The notes beneath the pieces are model-generated. The model saw nothing but the letters and a program-made list of their open reading frames with translations, had not been told where the DNA came from and did no database searches. Shown piece by piece: positions 36,340 to 47,518 of a stretch of 64,000 bases of DNA. Numbering within the stretch: position 1 is the first letter of the stretch; each line of letters starts with the position of its first letter. The translations under genes and the position numbers were made by a program. Source of the DNA: Labrenzia sp. OB1 (GTDB taxonomy: Bacteria; Pseudomonadota; Alphaproteobacteria; Rhizobiales; Stappiaceae); assembly GCF_001624695.1 (NCBI RefSeq), contig NZ_JSEP01000003.1:1-64000 (forward strand). The letters are read 5' to 3'.

Positions 36340-37227
36340 CTAGCGTCGGCGCAAACGCTGGACGCGATCGAGTGCCTTGCGGGCCCGCGCGCTCGCAACG
36401 GCCTTCTGCTCCCCCGCCCTGACGTAGTCGGCGGGCTTCAGACCAAGCCGCTCGGCGAAACGTTCCCGGATAAGACCGTAGAATGTGGCGTGAAGGCTGG
36501 CGAACGCCCAGACAAGGATCAGCATTGTACCCATTGGAAACACCGCAGAGCGGATCTGCTGCCAAAGCACGCTTGCCGGCAGGAGCCCGTCGCTGATGCC
36601 CAGCAGCAACGCCCAGGCAAACACCAGAAACCCTGCGAGCAGGCTCATGACCAGTGCGGAAAATGCCATGGCCCAGCCGAGACCGGACGTCGCCCGCCAA
36701 CTTTCCTTCAAGGTGAGCGGATCATCAAGCGCCGCCGCCGGCAAGATGACCGAGAGCCGCTGAACCACCATCAATGCGATGAAGGGCGCCAGAAAGAAAA
36801 GCAGCAGGCCCGCACCCGCCGTCACGGCCGCAAGAAGCAGCGCGACAATCGCCAGAGGGATGAGCGACAGGAGGCCGATCAGGGCAAGAATGATCTGGTT
36901 GAGGATCACCCGCAGGGTGCGCCCGCCGAAAGTGACGGGAAAGTCCCTCGCATCAATCAGGATTTTGCGGACATAGGCGATGGCGATCGAAAAACCGACC
37001 AGAAGATTGGCGACCGCCGCCAAGAGACGCAGGGCGCCCTCATCGACGGCGGCAACCGGTTCCGTCATGTAGGACACGGTCTTGAACCCGCTTTCCGGCA
37101 TCAGCGCGCCCCCGACGGCGAAGTTGAGAGCGACAAGCAGCAGGATATAGGCCCAACCTGTCCTGAGCAGCGTGCCGATATTGTGCTGCGCCAGAGAGAG
37201 GGACCGTTCCAGAACCGTGATGAACAT
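36340..37227 (-). CDS. Uncharacterised polytopic membrane protein
   Basis: A 295-residue protein with about six hydrophobic segments (near 22-42, 75-95, 108-150 as a long hydrophobic block, 195-225, 238-258) and a basic C-terminal tail (ASARARKALDRVQRLRRR). The N-terminal MFITVLERSLSLAQHNIGTLLRTG is amphipathic. I cannot assign a family. Overall layout resembles the two tandem membrane paralogs at 56.8-58.6 kb (six helices, long soluble loop, charged C-terminus), but I see no clear sequence match. Divergent from ispG. Confidence 0.75.
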   Translation of the reverse strand: MFITVLERSLSLAQHNIGTLLRTGWAYILLLVALNFAVGGALMPESGFKTVSYMTEPVAAVDEGALRLLAAVANLLVGFSIAIAYVRKILIDARDFPVTFGGRTLRVILNQIILALIGLLSLIPLAIVALLLAAVTAGAGLLLFFLAPFIALMVVQRLSVILPAAALDDPLTLKESWRATSGLGWAMAFSALVMSLLAGFLVFAWALLLGISDGLLPASVLWQQIRSAVFPMGTMLILVWAFASLHATFYGLIRERFAERLGLKPADYVRAGEQKAVASARARKALDRVQRLRRR

Positions 37228-37493
37228 GTGCTGCCTTCAGAAGTTTGACATGGGTTGCCGCAGGATACCCGTTTTGCAGGGCTGCGCCAGCAGGGCGCCG
37301 GACAACGAACGCCAGTGCGCATCTGGCGTGACACTCCGCCGCTCCGGACGAAAAACGACCGCATTCGACCGGCGGAAACCGCCCCCCATTGCCCTTTTTC
37401 GCCTCACCGCCTAATCATGCGCTGGAAAAGCGGACCGAGTTCCCTCATGTATGTGTCCATGAGCTCAAGACCAATGACCCTGTGGTTCCAGTC

Positions 37494-38753
37494 ATGATTG
37501 ATGATTTTGCAAAATCCCTGCCCCGGCGCAAATCGGTTGGCGTGATGGTCGGCAATGTGATGGTCGGCGGCGACGCACCGGTTGTCGTGCAGTCGATGAC
37601 CAACACCGACACAGCCGACGCCGACGCGACCGTTGCCCAGGTTTCGGCGCTCGCCAGGGCCGGCTCTGAAATCGTGCGCATTACGGTCGACCGGCCGGAA
37701 GCGGCGGTTCAGGTGCCGCGCATCCGCGAGCGGCTGGACCGCCTCGGTGTCGATGTGCCGCTGGTCGGCGATTTCCACTATATTGGCCACAAGCTTCTGG
37801 CCGACTATCCGGACTGCGCCAAGGCGCTCGCAAAATACCGGATCAATCCGGGCAATGTCGGCTTCAAGGCCAAGCGCGACACGCAGTTCTCCCAGATCAT
37901 CGAGATTGCCCTGAAACACGACAAGCCGGTGCGCATCGGCGTCAATTGGGGGTCGCTCGACCAGGAGCTGCTAACGAAGCTGATGGACGAAAACGCGGAA
38001 AGCACCAGTCCGGTTTCGGCCGCGTCCGTGATGCGCGAGGCGATCATCCAGTCCGGCATCCTGTCTGCCGAACGCGCCGAGGCTCTTGGCATGGGCCGCG
38101 ACAGGATCATCCTGTCCGCAAAGGTCAGCCAGGTCCAGGACCTGATTGCCGTTTATGCCGACCTCGCCCGCCGGTGCGATTACGCGCTTCACCTTGGCCT
38201 CACGGAAGCTGGCATGGGCAGCAAGGGCATCGTTTCCTCGGCCGCCTCCATGGGCATTCTGCTGCAGCAGGGCATCGGAGACACGATCCGCGTATCATTG
38301 ACGCCGGAACCGGGAGGCGACCGCACCCGCGAGGTGCAGGTGGCGCAGGAACTGCTGCAGGTGATGGGCTTCCGCGCCTTCGTTCCGGTCGTTGCCGCCT
38401 GTCCCGGATGCGGGCGCACCACTTCGACGGTGTTCCAGGAACTGGCGTCAGACATCGAGGACCATATCCGCGTTTCCATGCCGAAATGGCGTGAAGAATA
38501 TCCCGGCGTCGAAAGTCTCAATGTCGCTGTGATGGGCTGTATCGTCAACGGGCCGGGCGAATCCAAACACGCCGACATCGGCATCTCGCTGCCCGGCACC
38601 GGCGAGACCCCGTCGGCACCGGTTTTCGTGGATGGCGAGAAAGTCACCACACTGCGCGGACCGGGCATTGCCGGCGAGTTCAAGAAAATGGTGCTGGACT
38701 ACATCGAAAAGCGGTACGGAACCGGAAGCAAATCGTCTTCCGACGCCGCCTGA
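37494..38753 (+). CDS. ispG: 4-hydroxy-3-methylbut-2-enyl diphosphate synthase (flavodoxin)
   Basis: A 419-residue [4Fe-4S] enzyme of the MEP isoprenoid pathway converting MEcPP to HMBPP. TIM-barrel motifs: [33 protein letters not shown] and [11 protein letters not shown]. Cluster cysteines: ACPGCGRTT and [10 protein letters not shown]. The start at ATG 37494 ([14 protein letters not shown]) is chosen because family proteins begin about here; the frame is open 35 codons further upstream with several alternative starts. It is followed 37 bp later by pyridoxal kinase. Confidence 0.94.
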   Translation: MIDDFAKSLPRRKSVGVMVGNVMVGGDAPVVVQSMTNTDTADADATVAQVSALARAGSEIVRITVDRPEAAVQVPRIRERLDRLGVDVPLVGDFHYIGHKLLADYPDCAKALAKYRINPGNVGFKAKRDTQFSQIIEIALKHDKPVRIGVNWGSLDQELLTKLMDENAESTSPVSAASVMREAIIQSGILSAERAEALGMGRDRIILSAKVSQVQDLIAVYADLARRCDYALHLGLTEAGMGSKGIVSSAASMGILLQQGIGDTIRVSLTPEPGGDRTREVQVAQELLQVMGFRAFVPVVAACPGCGRTTSTVFQELASDIEDHIRVSMPKWREEYPGVESLNVAVMGCIVNGPGESKHADIGISLPGTGETPSAPVFVDGEKVTTLRGPGIAGEFKKMVLDYIEKRYGTGSKSSSDAA

Positions 38754-38790
38754 CCCTCCACAAAGAACCTGATCCGGAAAGTAGCCGACG

Positions 38791-39693
38791 ATGACGCAAC
38801 CGCCGGGAGCCCCCGTGCCGCAGAAAAAGCCGATCCTTGTCATCACCTCGCAGGTCGTGCGCGGCGGCATCAGTGGCCGCGGGCTGACATTCGCGCTCGA
38901 GCGTGTTGGGCACGACGTCTGGTTCCTGCCGACCATTCTGCTTCCCTGGCACCCGGGCCAGGGCAGCGGCACACGGATCGTCCCCCCGTCCGATGATTTT
39001 GCCGCGATTGCGCAGGATCTTGCCAACGCGCCCGGACTTGGCGAGATCGGTGCGGTTATCTCCGGGTATCTCGGCAACGCCGCGCAGGCAGAAGCCATTG
39101 AAGGCATCGTGAAGGCGGTCAGGGAGGCCAATCCGCAGGCACCCTATCTCTGCGATCCGGTCATCGGTGATTTTTCTCCTGCCGGAGGCAGCGGGCTTTA
39201 TGTCCCCGAGGCGACCGCCGAGGCCATCCGGGATCGATTGATCCCGCTTGCGGATATCGTCACGCCCAATTGTTTCGAACTCGGCTGGCTGACCGGACGG
39301 GAAATCGAGAGCGAACTGCAGGCGCTGGCGGCCGCGCGCCATCTCGGCAACGAGCGTGTCATGGTCACTTCTTCCCCTGCGCTCCGCCGCAACGCCATTG
39401 CTAACCTGCTTGCGGGGCCGCACGGTGCCGTTGCCGCGGAACATGCCGTCATCGCAGATCCTCCCAAAGGCACCGGCGATCTGATTGCCGGACTGTTTCT
39501 CGCCAATCTGCTCGCCGGACTGGAGGACGAGGAAGCCCTCAAGCGCGCCTCGGCTTCCGTATTCGAACTGGTGGCCAGAAGCGTCCGAAGAGGCGCCGAC
39601 GAGCTGCTGTTCGCGGAGGAACAGCAGTCGGTCGTCCGGGCCATGGCGCTGGTGACCTCGCGCCGGGTTATGGAAACCAGGGCCCGTGCCTGA
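38791..39693 (+). CDS. pdxY: Pyridoxal kinase (PdxY-like)
   Basis: A 300-residue ribokinase-fold enzyme phosphorylating pyridoxal in the PLP salvage pathway. Characteristic segments: ILVITSQVVRGGISGRGLTFALER (substrate site, with the usual V-x-G-x-x-G pattern), PTILLPWHPGQG, PYLCDPVIGDF, ADIVTPNCFELGWLTG and the anion-hole/catalytic GTGDLIAGLFLAN. The first 10 residues are a Pro-rich extension. Start ATG 38791. Its stop overlaps the DUF429 start by 8 bp. Confidence 0.9.
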   Translation: MTQPPGAPVPQKKPILVITSQVVRGGISGRGLTFALERVGHDVWFLPTILLPWHPGQGSGTRIVPPSDDFAAIAQDLANAPGLGEIGAVISGYLGNAAQAEAIEGIVKAVREANPQAPYLCDPVIGDFSPAGGSGLYVPEATAEAIRDRLIPLADIVTPNCFELGWLTGREIESELQALAAARHLGNERVMVTSSPALRRNAIANLLAGPHGAVAAEHAVIADPPKGTGDLIAGLFLANLLAGLEDEEALKRASASVFELVARSVRRGADELLFAEEQQSVVRAMALVTSRRVMETRARA

Positions 39694-40423
39694 CAGCACC
39701 GGCCTGTGGGTGGCGGGGATCGACGGCTGCAAGGCCGGCTGGATCGCCGCTCTGCGCAATCTGAATAACCCGCGAGACCTTGAGCTCCGGTTTTTCCCCG
39801 CATTCGCCGACCTGCTCGCCTGCGAGCCTTTTGTGCGGATCATCGCGGTCGACATGCCCATCGGCCTTCTCGACAACATCGGCCCCGGGGGCCGCGGTCC
39901 GGAGAAGGCGGCGCGAAACCATCTGGGACAGCGGCAGTCCTCCGTCTTCGCCGTGCCATCACGCCCCGCCGTCTACGAGGACGATTATCCGGCGGCCTGT
40001 GAAACGGCACAGAAAACATCGCAACCGCCGAAAAAAGTCTCCAAACAATGCTTTTATCTATTTCCCAAAATCCGGGAGATCGACGTCCAGATGACGCCGC
40101 AGCTTGAGGCTCGTGTTCATGAGGTGCACCCGGAGCTGGCCTTCTGGAGGCTGAACGGCGAGCGGGAAATGAGCCTGCCGAAAAAGATCAAGAGCCGACC
40201 CAATCCGGAAGGTCTCGATCAGAGACGGGATCTTCTGGTTTCCAAAGGTCTTGACCGGACTTTCCTGGATCAGAAGCCGCCGCGCGGATGCGGCCGCGAC
40301 GACATCCTGGACGCGGCCGCCAACAGCCTGATCGCGGAGCGAATTCTCCTCGGGCAGGCGGAACCGTTTCCGAAAGACTATCGGCGGGACGAGCGCGGAC
40401 TGAGGATGGCGATCTGGGCATGA
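39686..40423 (+). CDS. DUF429 protein (predicted RNase H-like)
   Basis: A 245-residue protein with a GTG start inside the end of pdxY. DUF429 features are clear: WVAGIDGCKAGWIAAL at the N-terminus, IAVDMPIGLL, GGRGPEKAARNHLG, SSVFAVPSRPAVYE, EVHPELAFWRLNG and RDDILDAAANSLIAERIL. The conserved acidic residues (in GIDGCK, VDMPIG and the C-terminal DDILDA) fit a predicted RNase H-like nuclease fold; no activity is established. Expressed with pdxY through the overlap. Confidence 0.88.
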   Translation: MPDSTGLWVAGIDGCKAGWIAALRNLNNPRDLELRFFPAFADLLACEPFVRIIAVDMPIGLLDNIGPGGRGPEKAARNHLGQRQSSVFAVPSRPAVYEDDYPAACETAQKTSQPPKKVSKQCFYLFPKIREIDVQMTPQLEARVHEVHPELAFWRLNGEREMSLPKKIKSRPNPEGLDQRRDLLVSKGLDRTFLDQKPPRGCGRDDILDAAANSLIAERILLGQAEPFPKDYRRDERGLRMAIWA

Positions 40424-40780
40424 CACGCTCGGCTTGCGGCAAATTCCTTCGCCGCTTGCCTACGGAAGGCTTGTTGCGGCGACGCGATTGCAAGTGAAGT
40501 AGAACGACGTCCTTTAGACCTCTGTCGCTGAAATCTGCTTACCGATACGGCGGTTTCGCCCGTTGGGAAACAGTCTTCGTGCGGCCGGTCATGACCTCAG
40601 CACAAATTCCACCTTCATTTTTCGCCTCAAAATTGCAACACTGCATTTGAAACTCCGCGAATTTTATAAAACGCGTTCAGCGGTATTGTCCGCGCAAAAG
40701 ATTTTTGAATTGCAGCGGCCGGAAATACCGGCCCTTGAACCGGTAAATCGAGCGCCGGGATTTCAGAAAGTGGGGGAGAC
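40424..40780. other. Intergenic region upstream of the three-helix membrane protein
   Basis: About 350 bp, AT-rich from 40600 to 40720, probably promoter DNA for the following gene. A short GGCCGG/CCGGCC hairpin lies near 40718-40734. The GGGGGAG at 40771-40777 is the ribosome binding site of the next gene. No ORF was supported. Confidence 0.4.
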
Positions 40781-41830
40781 ATGGATCGGAATCTTATTCA
40801 GTCCACCGGGGTCGGCAAAAGAGTCCTGCTGATCCTGACAGCACTGCTTTTGCTGCCGTTGCTGACAGGCGCAAATGCTCTGGCCGAGGTGGTCCTCAAG
40901 GCCCCTCCGAACGGAGCCTTGCAAATCACTCGGTCTACGGAAACGTTCATCGCACGCGAAGCCAAATATGGCACCGTTGACGTGATATCGAACGTGGGTG
41001 GCAACGAAAATGCGCTGATATACTTCCCGCCCAAGCAAGGTGAAGTCTCCACCGACACCGTCACCTACAAGCTCGCCGGCAAACCGGATGAGACCGTGAC
41101 CGTAACAGTCGACCTGAAAGACGGACCAGGCGCTTTCGGCAGCGACGAGATCTACAACGAGTCTTTCAAGGCCGTATTCGTCCTGTTCATTATCGCTGTC
41201 CTGGTGGAAAGCGGTCTTCAGCTCATTTTCCGTTGGCGGCCCTACCTGCGCCAGTTCGATACGTCGTCGGCCAATGCCGTCATCGCCTTTGCCTTTTCCC
41301 TGACCCTCGTGCTGATGTTCAATCTCGACGTCGTGACCAACCTCTTCAACATCTACACCCAGCCGGCGAACCCCGAGCAGAACACTCCGCCCGGCTATAT
41401 CCTGACCGCGATGATCATTGCCGGCGGCAGCGCGGGCGTGAACCGTATCCTCAGGGCACTCGGCTTCAGGCCGATCGAAGCGCCGGCGGAAATCAAGGGA
41501 CCGAAGAAAGAGGATGAGGCCTGGATATCGGTTACGCTGACCCGCGAGAACGCGACAGGGCCCGTGGATGTGCTGTTCGGCAAGGAGGGTGAGGCCGCGG
41601 TCATCGGCACGATACCCGGAGACGGCAAGATGTCTCCTTTGAAGTCGCTGTTTTTCCGGAACAAATCCCGCTTCCCTCAAAGCGGCGGCTATTCCGTGCC
41701 GGTTGACGGCCCCTATGTGATCAAGGTCCAGGCGCGCGACCCCGCCGATCCGGATAAGAAGATCGAAGCCTCCTGGGGCTCGAACCGGATCGGCAAACGG
41801 GCGGTGATCGACCTGAATTTGAAACTGTAG
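40781..41830 (+). CDS. Unknown protein with signal peptide, three membrane helices and two beta domains
   Basis: A 349-residue protein. Residues 1-36 are a signal peptide (LLILTALLLLPLLTGANALAE). Residues 37-115 form a predicted all-beta periplasmic domain. Three helices follow at about 131-150, 164-183 and 205-222; the last contains MIIAGGSAGVNRILRALG. Residues 230-349 form a second beta-rich soluble domain (EAWISVTLTRENATGPVDV, YVIKVQARDP). I do not recognise a named family. It has a very strong ribosome binding site (GGGGGAG) and faces the DUF2235 hydrolase gene across a strong hairpin. Whether the two work together is unknown. Confidence 0.8.
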   Translation: MDRNLIQSTGVGKRVLLILTALLLLPLLTGANALAEVVLKAPPNGALQITRSTETFIAREAKYGTVDVISNVGGNENALIYFPPKQGEVSTDTVTYKLAGKPDETVTVTVDLKDGPGAFGSDEIYNESFKAVFVLFIIAVLVESGLQLIFRWRPYLRQFDTSSANAVIAFAFSLTLVLMFNLDVVTNLFNIYTQPANPEQNTPPGYILTAMIIAGGSAGVNRILRALGFRPIEAPAEIKGPKKEDEAWISVTLTRENATGPVDVLFGKEGEAAVIGTIPGDGKMSPLKSLFFRNKSRFPQSGGYSVPVDGPYVIKVQARDPADPDKKIEASWGSNRIGKRAVIDLNLKL

Positions 41831-41844
41831 GAAAGCCGCGAGAA

Positions 41845-41884
41845 CCTCACGCAGGTGGCCGGGAAACCGGCCGACTGCGTGAGG
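41845..41884. terminator. Long bidirectional hairpin between convergent genes
   Basis: CCTCACGCAG pairs with CTGCGTGAGG (10 bp), enclosing an inner GGCCGG-GAAA-CCGGCC. The structure is nearly continuous over 40 nt. There is no long T-run on either side, but the position (15 bp after one stop, 5 bp before the other) makes shared termination the likely role. Confidence 0.65.
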
Positions 41885-41889
41885 AGAGA

Positions 41890-43437
41890 CTACCTGATCC
41901 GCTCGACCGTCAGTTTTACGCTGCCCCGGTTGTTGCCGTACGCCTGCCAGGCATCGTTTGCGAAAGCATAAAGATATCCGTCCCCCTTCGGAGAGATCTG
42001 CGCGCCTTTGCCGATCAGGAGGCTTTCATGCGGGACCGCGTTTCCCGTTTCATCCGTGCTGATCCCGTTGGCAACAACCCCGACGAGCGAAAACCAGGGC
42101 ATGCCTCCTTCCCGCCGGGTGAGCCAGAAATCGGTTTGCGGGTTACCGGACAAGGCCTTGAACACCTTCTCCACCTGTCCCCAGGCGGAAGCGGCCAGGT
42201 GAATGACTTCGCCCGCCTGAAAGTCTCCGTCCTTCGTGCCTTCCGGACCGCACTTGATGGTGGCATCCACCCACTGGCCCGACGCCGAGAAGCGATAGTC
42301 TTCGCCGGCCTTCAAAAACAGCCCGGTCGCATTCCATTTATCGCGGGCGAAGATATCCATCGTGAGTTTCTGCCCCACGTTCAGCCGCTGCGTCGGCCAG
42401 TAGACGGATTGGGTCAGAGGCGGATTTCCATGCCGTTCCAGAGCGGACGAATGAAACGCCGGACCCGAATCCGGATCGGTGATACAAGGCACGCTTCGCG
42501 GCCGCGACTTCAGCTTCTTGTAGAACCCCATGACGGAATCGTGCAGCACGTCCCGAGGGTCGGGAGCAATCTGGGCCACGGCCTCCGGACGGAAGGCAAG
42601 ACCGCAGGCCGCCGCTTCTTCGATCATCCATTTGAGAGCCCCATCGGGAAGCCCCTTGCGGGCGTAGCCTCCTCCCACATCGGAATGCGCACCGGGAAAC
42701 CAGATCTGCCGGACATCCGTCCGCGCCGCGAACTTCGTCCACAAGGTCGCAGAAAATGTCGAACGGGGCTCGTCCATGGCAATGGCGTGCCGCGCGAAGG
42801 CAACGGTGTCGCTCAGCTCCGCATCGTGAAAGGAATGCTTGGCGGGATCGTCGAAAAGGTTCAGCAGCGCGAGCTCGTCCGGAATGCCGAGAGACCCGAC
42901 CGTATCCCATACGCCGAGGAAGTGGACCGGTGTCTTCCCGGCACCGTCCAGTCCCGGCCCGGTGTTGTGAAACGCCAGATGCCTCAGGCTTCTCCGGTTC
43001 TGCTCCGTTCTGCGGTAGTTGGCAAAGACTTCATCCACCCGAGCCCAGACGATCTCATCCGGCAATCCCTCTTCGCTCAAATCGAGCAGTCCACATGCGG
43101 AAATCATCCCCGCCAGGCTTCTGACGGTGTAGGCGCCCCTGCTGAATCCGAACAGAAAGACGGCGTCTCCCGGCTGATAGACCCCCGCGAGCCATTTGTA
43201 GGCACTCTTGATATTGCGGTCGAGGCCGGCACCGATCCCGCCGCCGAGAAGCCTCTTCCACCAGCCGCCTTCCGTCCCGACGCCCGCGTGATAGTACTTT
43301 TCCTGCTTGCCGCCGGAAGCATCGGCCGCGCTGATCGCGGCGTGGATTTTCACCACATTGGTCGGGGCCGGAATACCCTCGTCCATATTGTCCGGCGTCG
43401 CCCAGGTTCCATCGCAACACACCACAAGATTGACCAT
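41890..43437 (-). CDS. DUF2235 alpha/beta hydrolase with LecA-like C-terminal domain
   Basis: A 515-residue protein. The N-terminal DUF2235 domain (about 1-350) begins VVCCDGTWATPDN, has the nucleophile elbow GFSRG (97-101, S99), FLGVWDTVGSLG and FPGAHSDVGGGY; these are the motifs of the Tle1-like phospholipase group. The C-terminus (about 370-515; AGEDYRFSASGQWVD, SLVGVVANGISTD, GYLYAFANDAWQAYGNNRGS) resembles the PA-IL/LecA galactose-binding lectin fold. No signal peptide. No VgrG, PAAR or immunity protein of a type VI system is adjacent. Lipase plus sugar-binding module is inferred from motifs. Confidence 0.82.
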   Translation of the reverse strand: MVNLVVCCDGTWATPDNMDEGIPAPTNVVKIHAAISAADASGGKQEKYYHAGVGTEGGWWKRLLGGGIGAGLDRNIKSAYKWLAGVYQPGDAVFLFGFSRGAYTVRSLAGMISACGLLDLSEEGLPDEIVWARVDEVFANYRRTEQNRRSLRHLAFHNTGPGLDGAGKTPVHFLGVWDTVGSLGIPDELALLNLFDDPAKHSFHDAELSDTVAFARHAIAMDEPRSTFSATLWTKFAARTDVRQIWFPGAHSDVGGGYARKGLPDGALKWMIEEAAACGLAFRPEAVAQIAPDPRDVLHDSVMGFYKKLKSRPRSVPCITDPDSGPAFHSSALERHGNPPLTQSVYWPTQRLNVGQKLTMDIFARDKWNATGLFLKAGEDYRFSASGQWVDATIKCGPEGTKDGDFQAGEVIHLAASAWGQVEKVFKALSGNPQTDFWLTRREGGMPWFSLVGVVANGISTDETGNAVPHESLLIGKGAQISPKGDGYLYAFANDAWQAYGNNRGSVKLTVERIR

Positions 43438-43681
43438 GCCCCACTCCCGTCTGGATTGCCCGGAACCATGAATTAACCACAGGCTTTACCGCATCGCCAA
43501 GAATCTTCGCGGGGACACACCGGTCCGGGTAAGGTAAGCCCGGGTGCCTTTCCGGTTATCTGCGTCGTCACGATCCCGAACCCTGGAGCCTTGGTGTCCT
43601 GACGTCTGGGGGGCAGAGGTGCACCAACCTGCTCTCGAAACGGGTGGATCTCCGATCTGGCCGAAGATGACACCGGAAAAG

Positions 43682-43711
43682 CCGGAGTCATCTGGACCGG
43701 AGTCATCTGGA
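43682..43711 (+). repeat. Tandem 15-bp repeat (two copies)
   Basis: CCGGAGTCATCTGGA occurs twice head to tail, ending 6 bp before the 3' end of the VOC gene. The second copy plus the following ATGACTC can form a 7-bp hairpin (GAGTCAT/ATGACTC). Likely a small local duplication at a gene end. Confidence 0.6.
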
Positions 43712-43717
43712 AATGAC

Positions 43718-44107
43718 TCAGTCGGTTATCCGGCTCAGATGTTCGCCGAAAAGAAGCACATTGCCGTCGGGATCCCTTGTCTCGAATTCCCGCATTTCCC
43801 AGGGCTGGTCGACTATGTCCTCGGTGATATTGGCTCCGGCGTTTGATGCAAGGGCGTAATACCCGTCGACACCATCGACAAAACAATATGCGGTTCTGGC
43901 GTGCGGATTATCGCCTGCCGTCAGATGCAGTTCGATCTTGTCCCGGCCCAGAATAGCATATCGCACTGGATCGCCGTCCTTGTCCGCCCACTCGAAACGG
44001 ACGTCAAACAGCAGCTTGTCGCGGTAATAGGCGACGGCCCCAGCGACGTTGCTGACCGGAAAGACAGGGGCGATGTGGGCGAGCTCGGGTGGCTTGGCTT
44101 CATGCAT
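43718..44107 (-). CDS. VOC-family (glyoxalase/bleomycin-resistance fold) protein
   Basis: A 129-residue protein of the vicinal oxygen chelate fold, likely a dimer. Start at ATG 44107 with GGAGGT 8 bp upstream; the longer upstream frame crosses the acnA terminator. Segments: HIAPVFPVSNVAGAVAYYRDKL, FEWADKDGDPVRYAILGRDKIELHLT and WEMREFETRDPDGNVLLFGEHL, with the usual metal-site positions occupied by H and E. Substrate (glyoxal adduct, antibiotic or other) unknown. Confidence 0.86.
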   Translation of the reverse strand: MHEAKPPELAHIAPVFPVSNVAGAVAYYRDKLLFDVRFEWADKDGDPVRYAILGRDKIELHLTAGDNPHARTAYCFVDGVDGYYALASNAGANITEDIVDQPWEMREFETRDPDGNVLLFGEHLSRITD

Positions 44108-44169
44108 TTGGAAACCTCCAGTTGAGATGCTGTCTAACTTGCCGGAATCGACAATTGGAGGCAAATAAC

Positions 44170-44191
44170 AAAACGGGCCCCGAGGGCCCGT
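44170..44191 (-). terminator. Terminator of acnA
   Basis: On the minus strand ACGGGCCC-TCG-GGGCCCGT (8-bp stem, 3-nt loop) is followed by TTTGTTATTT, 32 bp after the acnA stop. Confidence 0.85.
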
Positions 44192-44223
44192 TGAAATCAT
44201 CGTCGAAAAGCTGATCGGAATGA

Positions 44224-46899
<2,676 letters not shown>

Positions 46900-47518
46900 T
46901 GCGCGCGATCTCCTTATGTGTCCGCTGGCCCGGGCCGCGTCCGATCCGGTACCTGGCGTAGTCTCTCATCGCCCCCGACGCGGAGCCAAAACGCTCTGCC
47001 GTCCGAAGCAGTTTCGCGGGGTATACGATTGAGAGCCTCTCCCTCATCCGCCGCCGCAAGTCGATGCGCCGTCCCTAATAGCAACCTTTGGCTTCCTTAA
47101 CCAGATATCGCCACACCGCATCCTACCCATAAATTGGATGCCCGCGGCTGTTTTAAAAGGGGTGTTCCGGCCCGCGGGCACCACATCGGCCGCAGATACG
47201 ACAATCGAACCACATCCTCATCCGGAATGTATAAAGATATTGCATACCATTGTATACTGAACTAGAACCGCGCTCAGCCAGCTTGTTTCCGCTCGCCAGA
47301 CAGACAGCGACCCGGCAGACGAGCTTCATCCAGAACGAGTGGATCGAATTTGACGTTTGAAACCCGATTGCGGCTTGTCTCCGGTTCAAGTGTCAATTTT
47401 CAAGGATCCGCTGGAAACATTTAATTTCTAGAGGTTTTAGAGATTCAGAAATTTGCAATCGGAGTCAGGTACAAAGATGCAAATGTCGGATTCAAACCAT
47501 CAGGACGCCGGGATCATC
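46900..47518. other. 620-bp regulatory region between divergent acnA and acnB
   Basis: It holds an inverted repeat TGCCCGCGG/CCGCGGGCA (47139-47180, 24-nt loop). There is an AT-rich patch with GCATAC-CATT-GTATAC (47242-47257), resembling GntR-type dyads. TTTCTAGAGGTTTTAGA (47425-47441) has a partial likeness to the iron-control (Irr/ICE) element. None is certain. A TTGACG hexamer lies near 47348. No ORF supported. Confidence 0.35.

Noticed and set aside
41890-43437. Type VI secretion effector assignment for the DUF2235 protein
   Set aside because: Motifs are Tle1-like, but no vgrG, PAAR, tss or clear immunity gene is in the window; retained only as a hydrolase with a possible lectin module.
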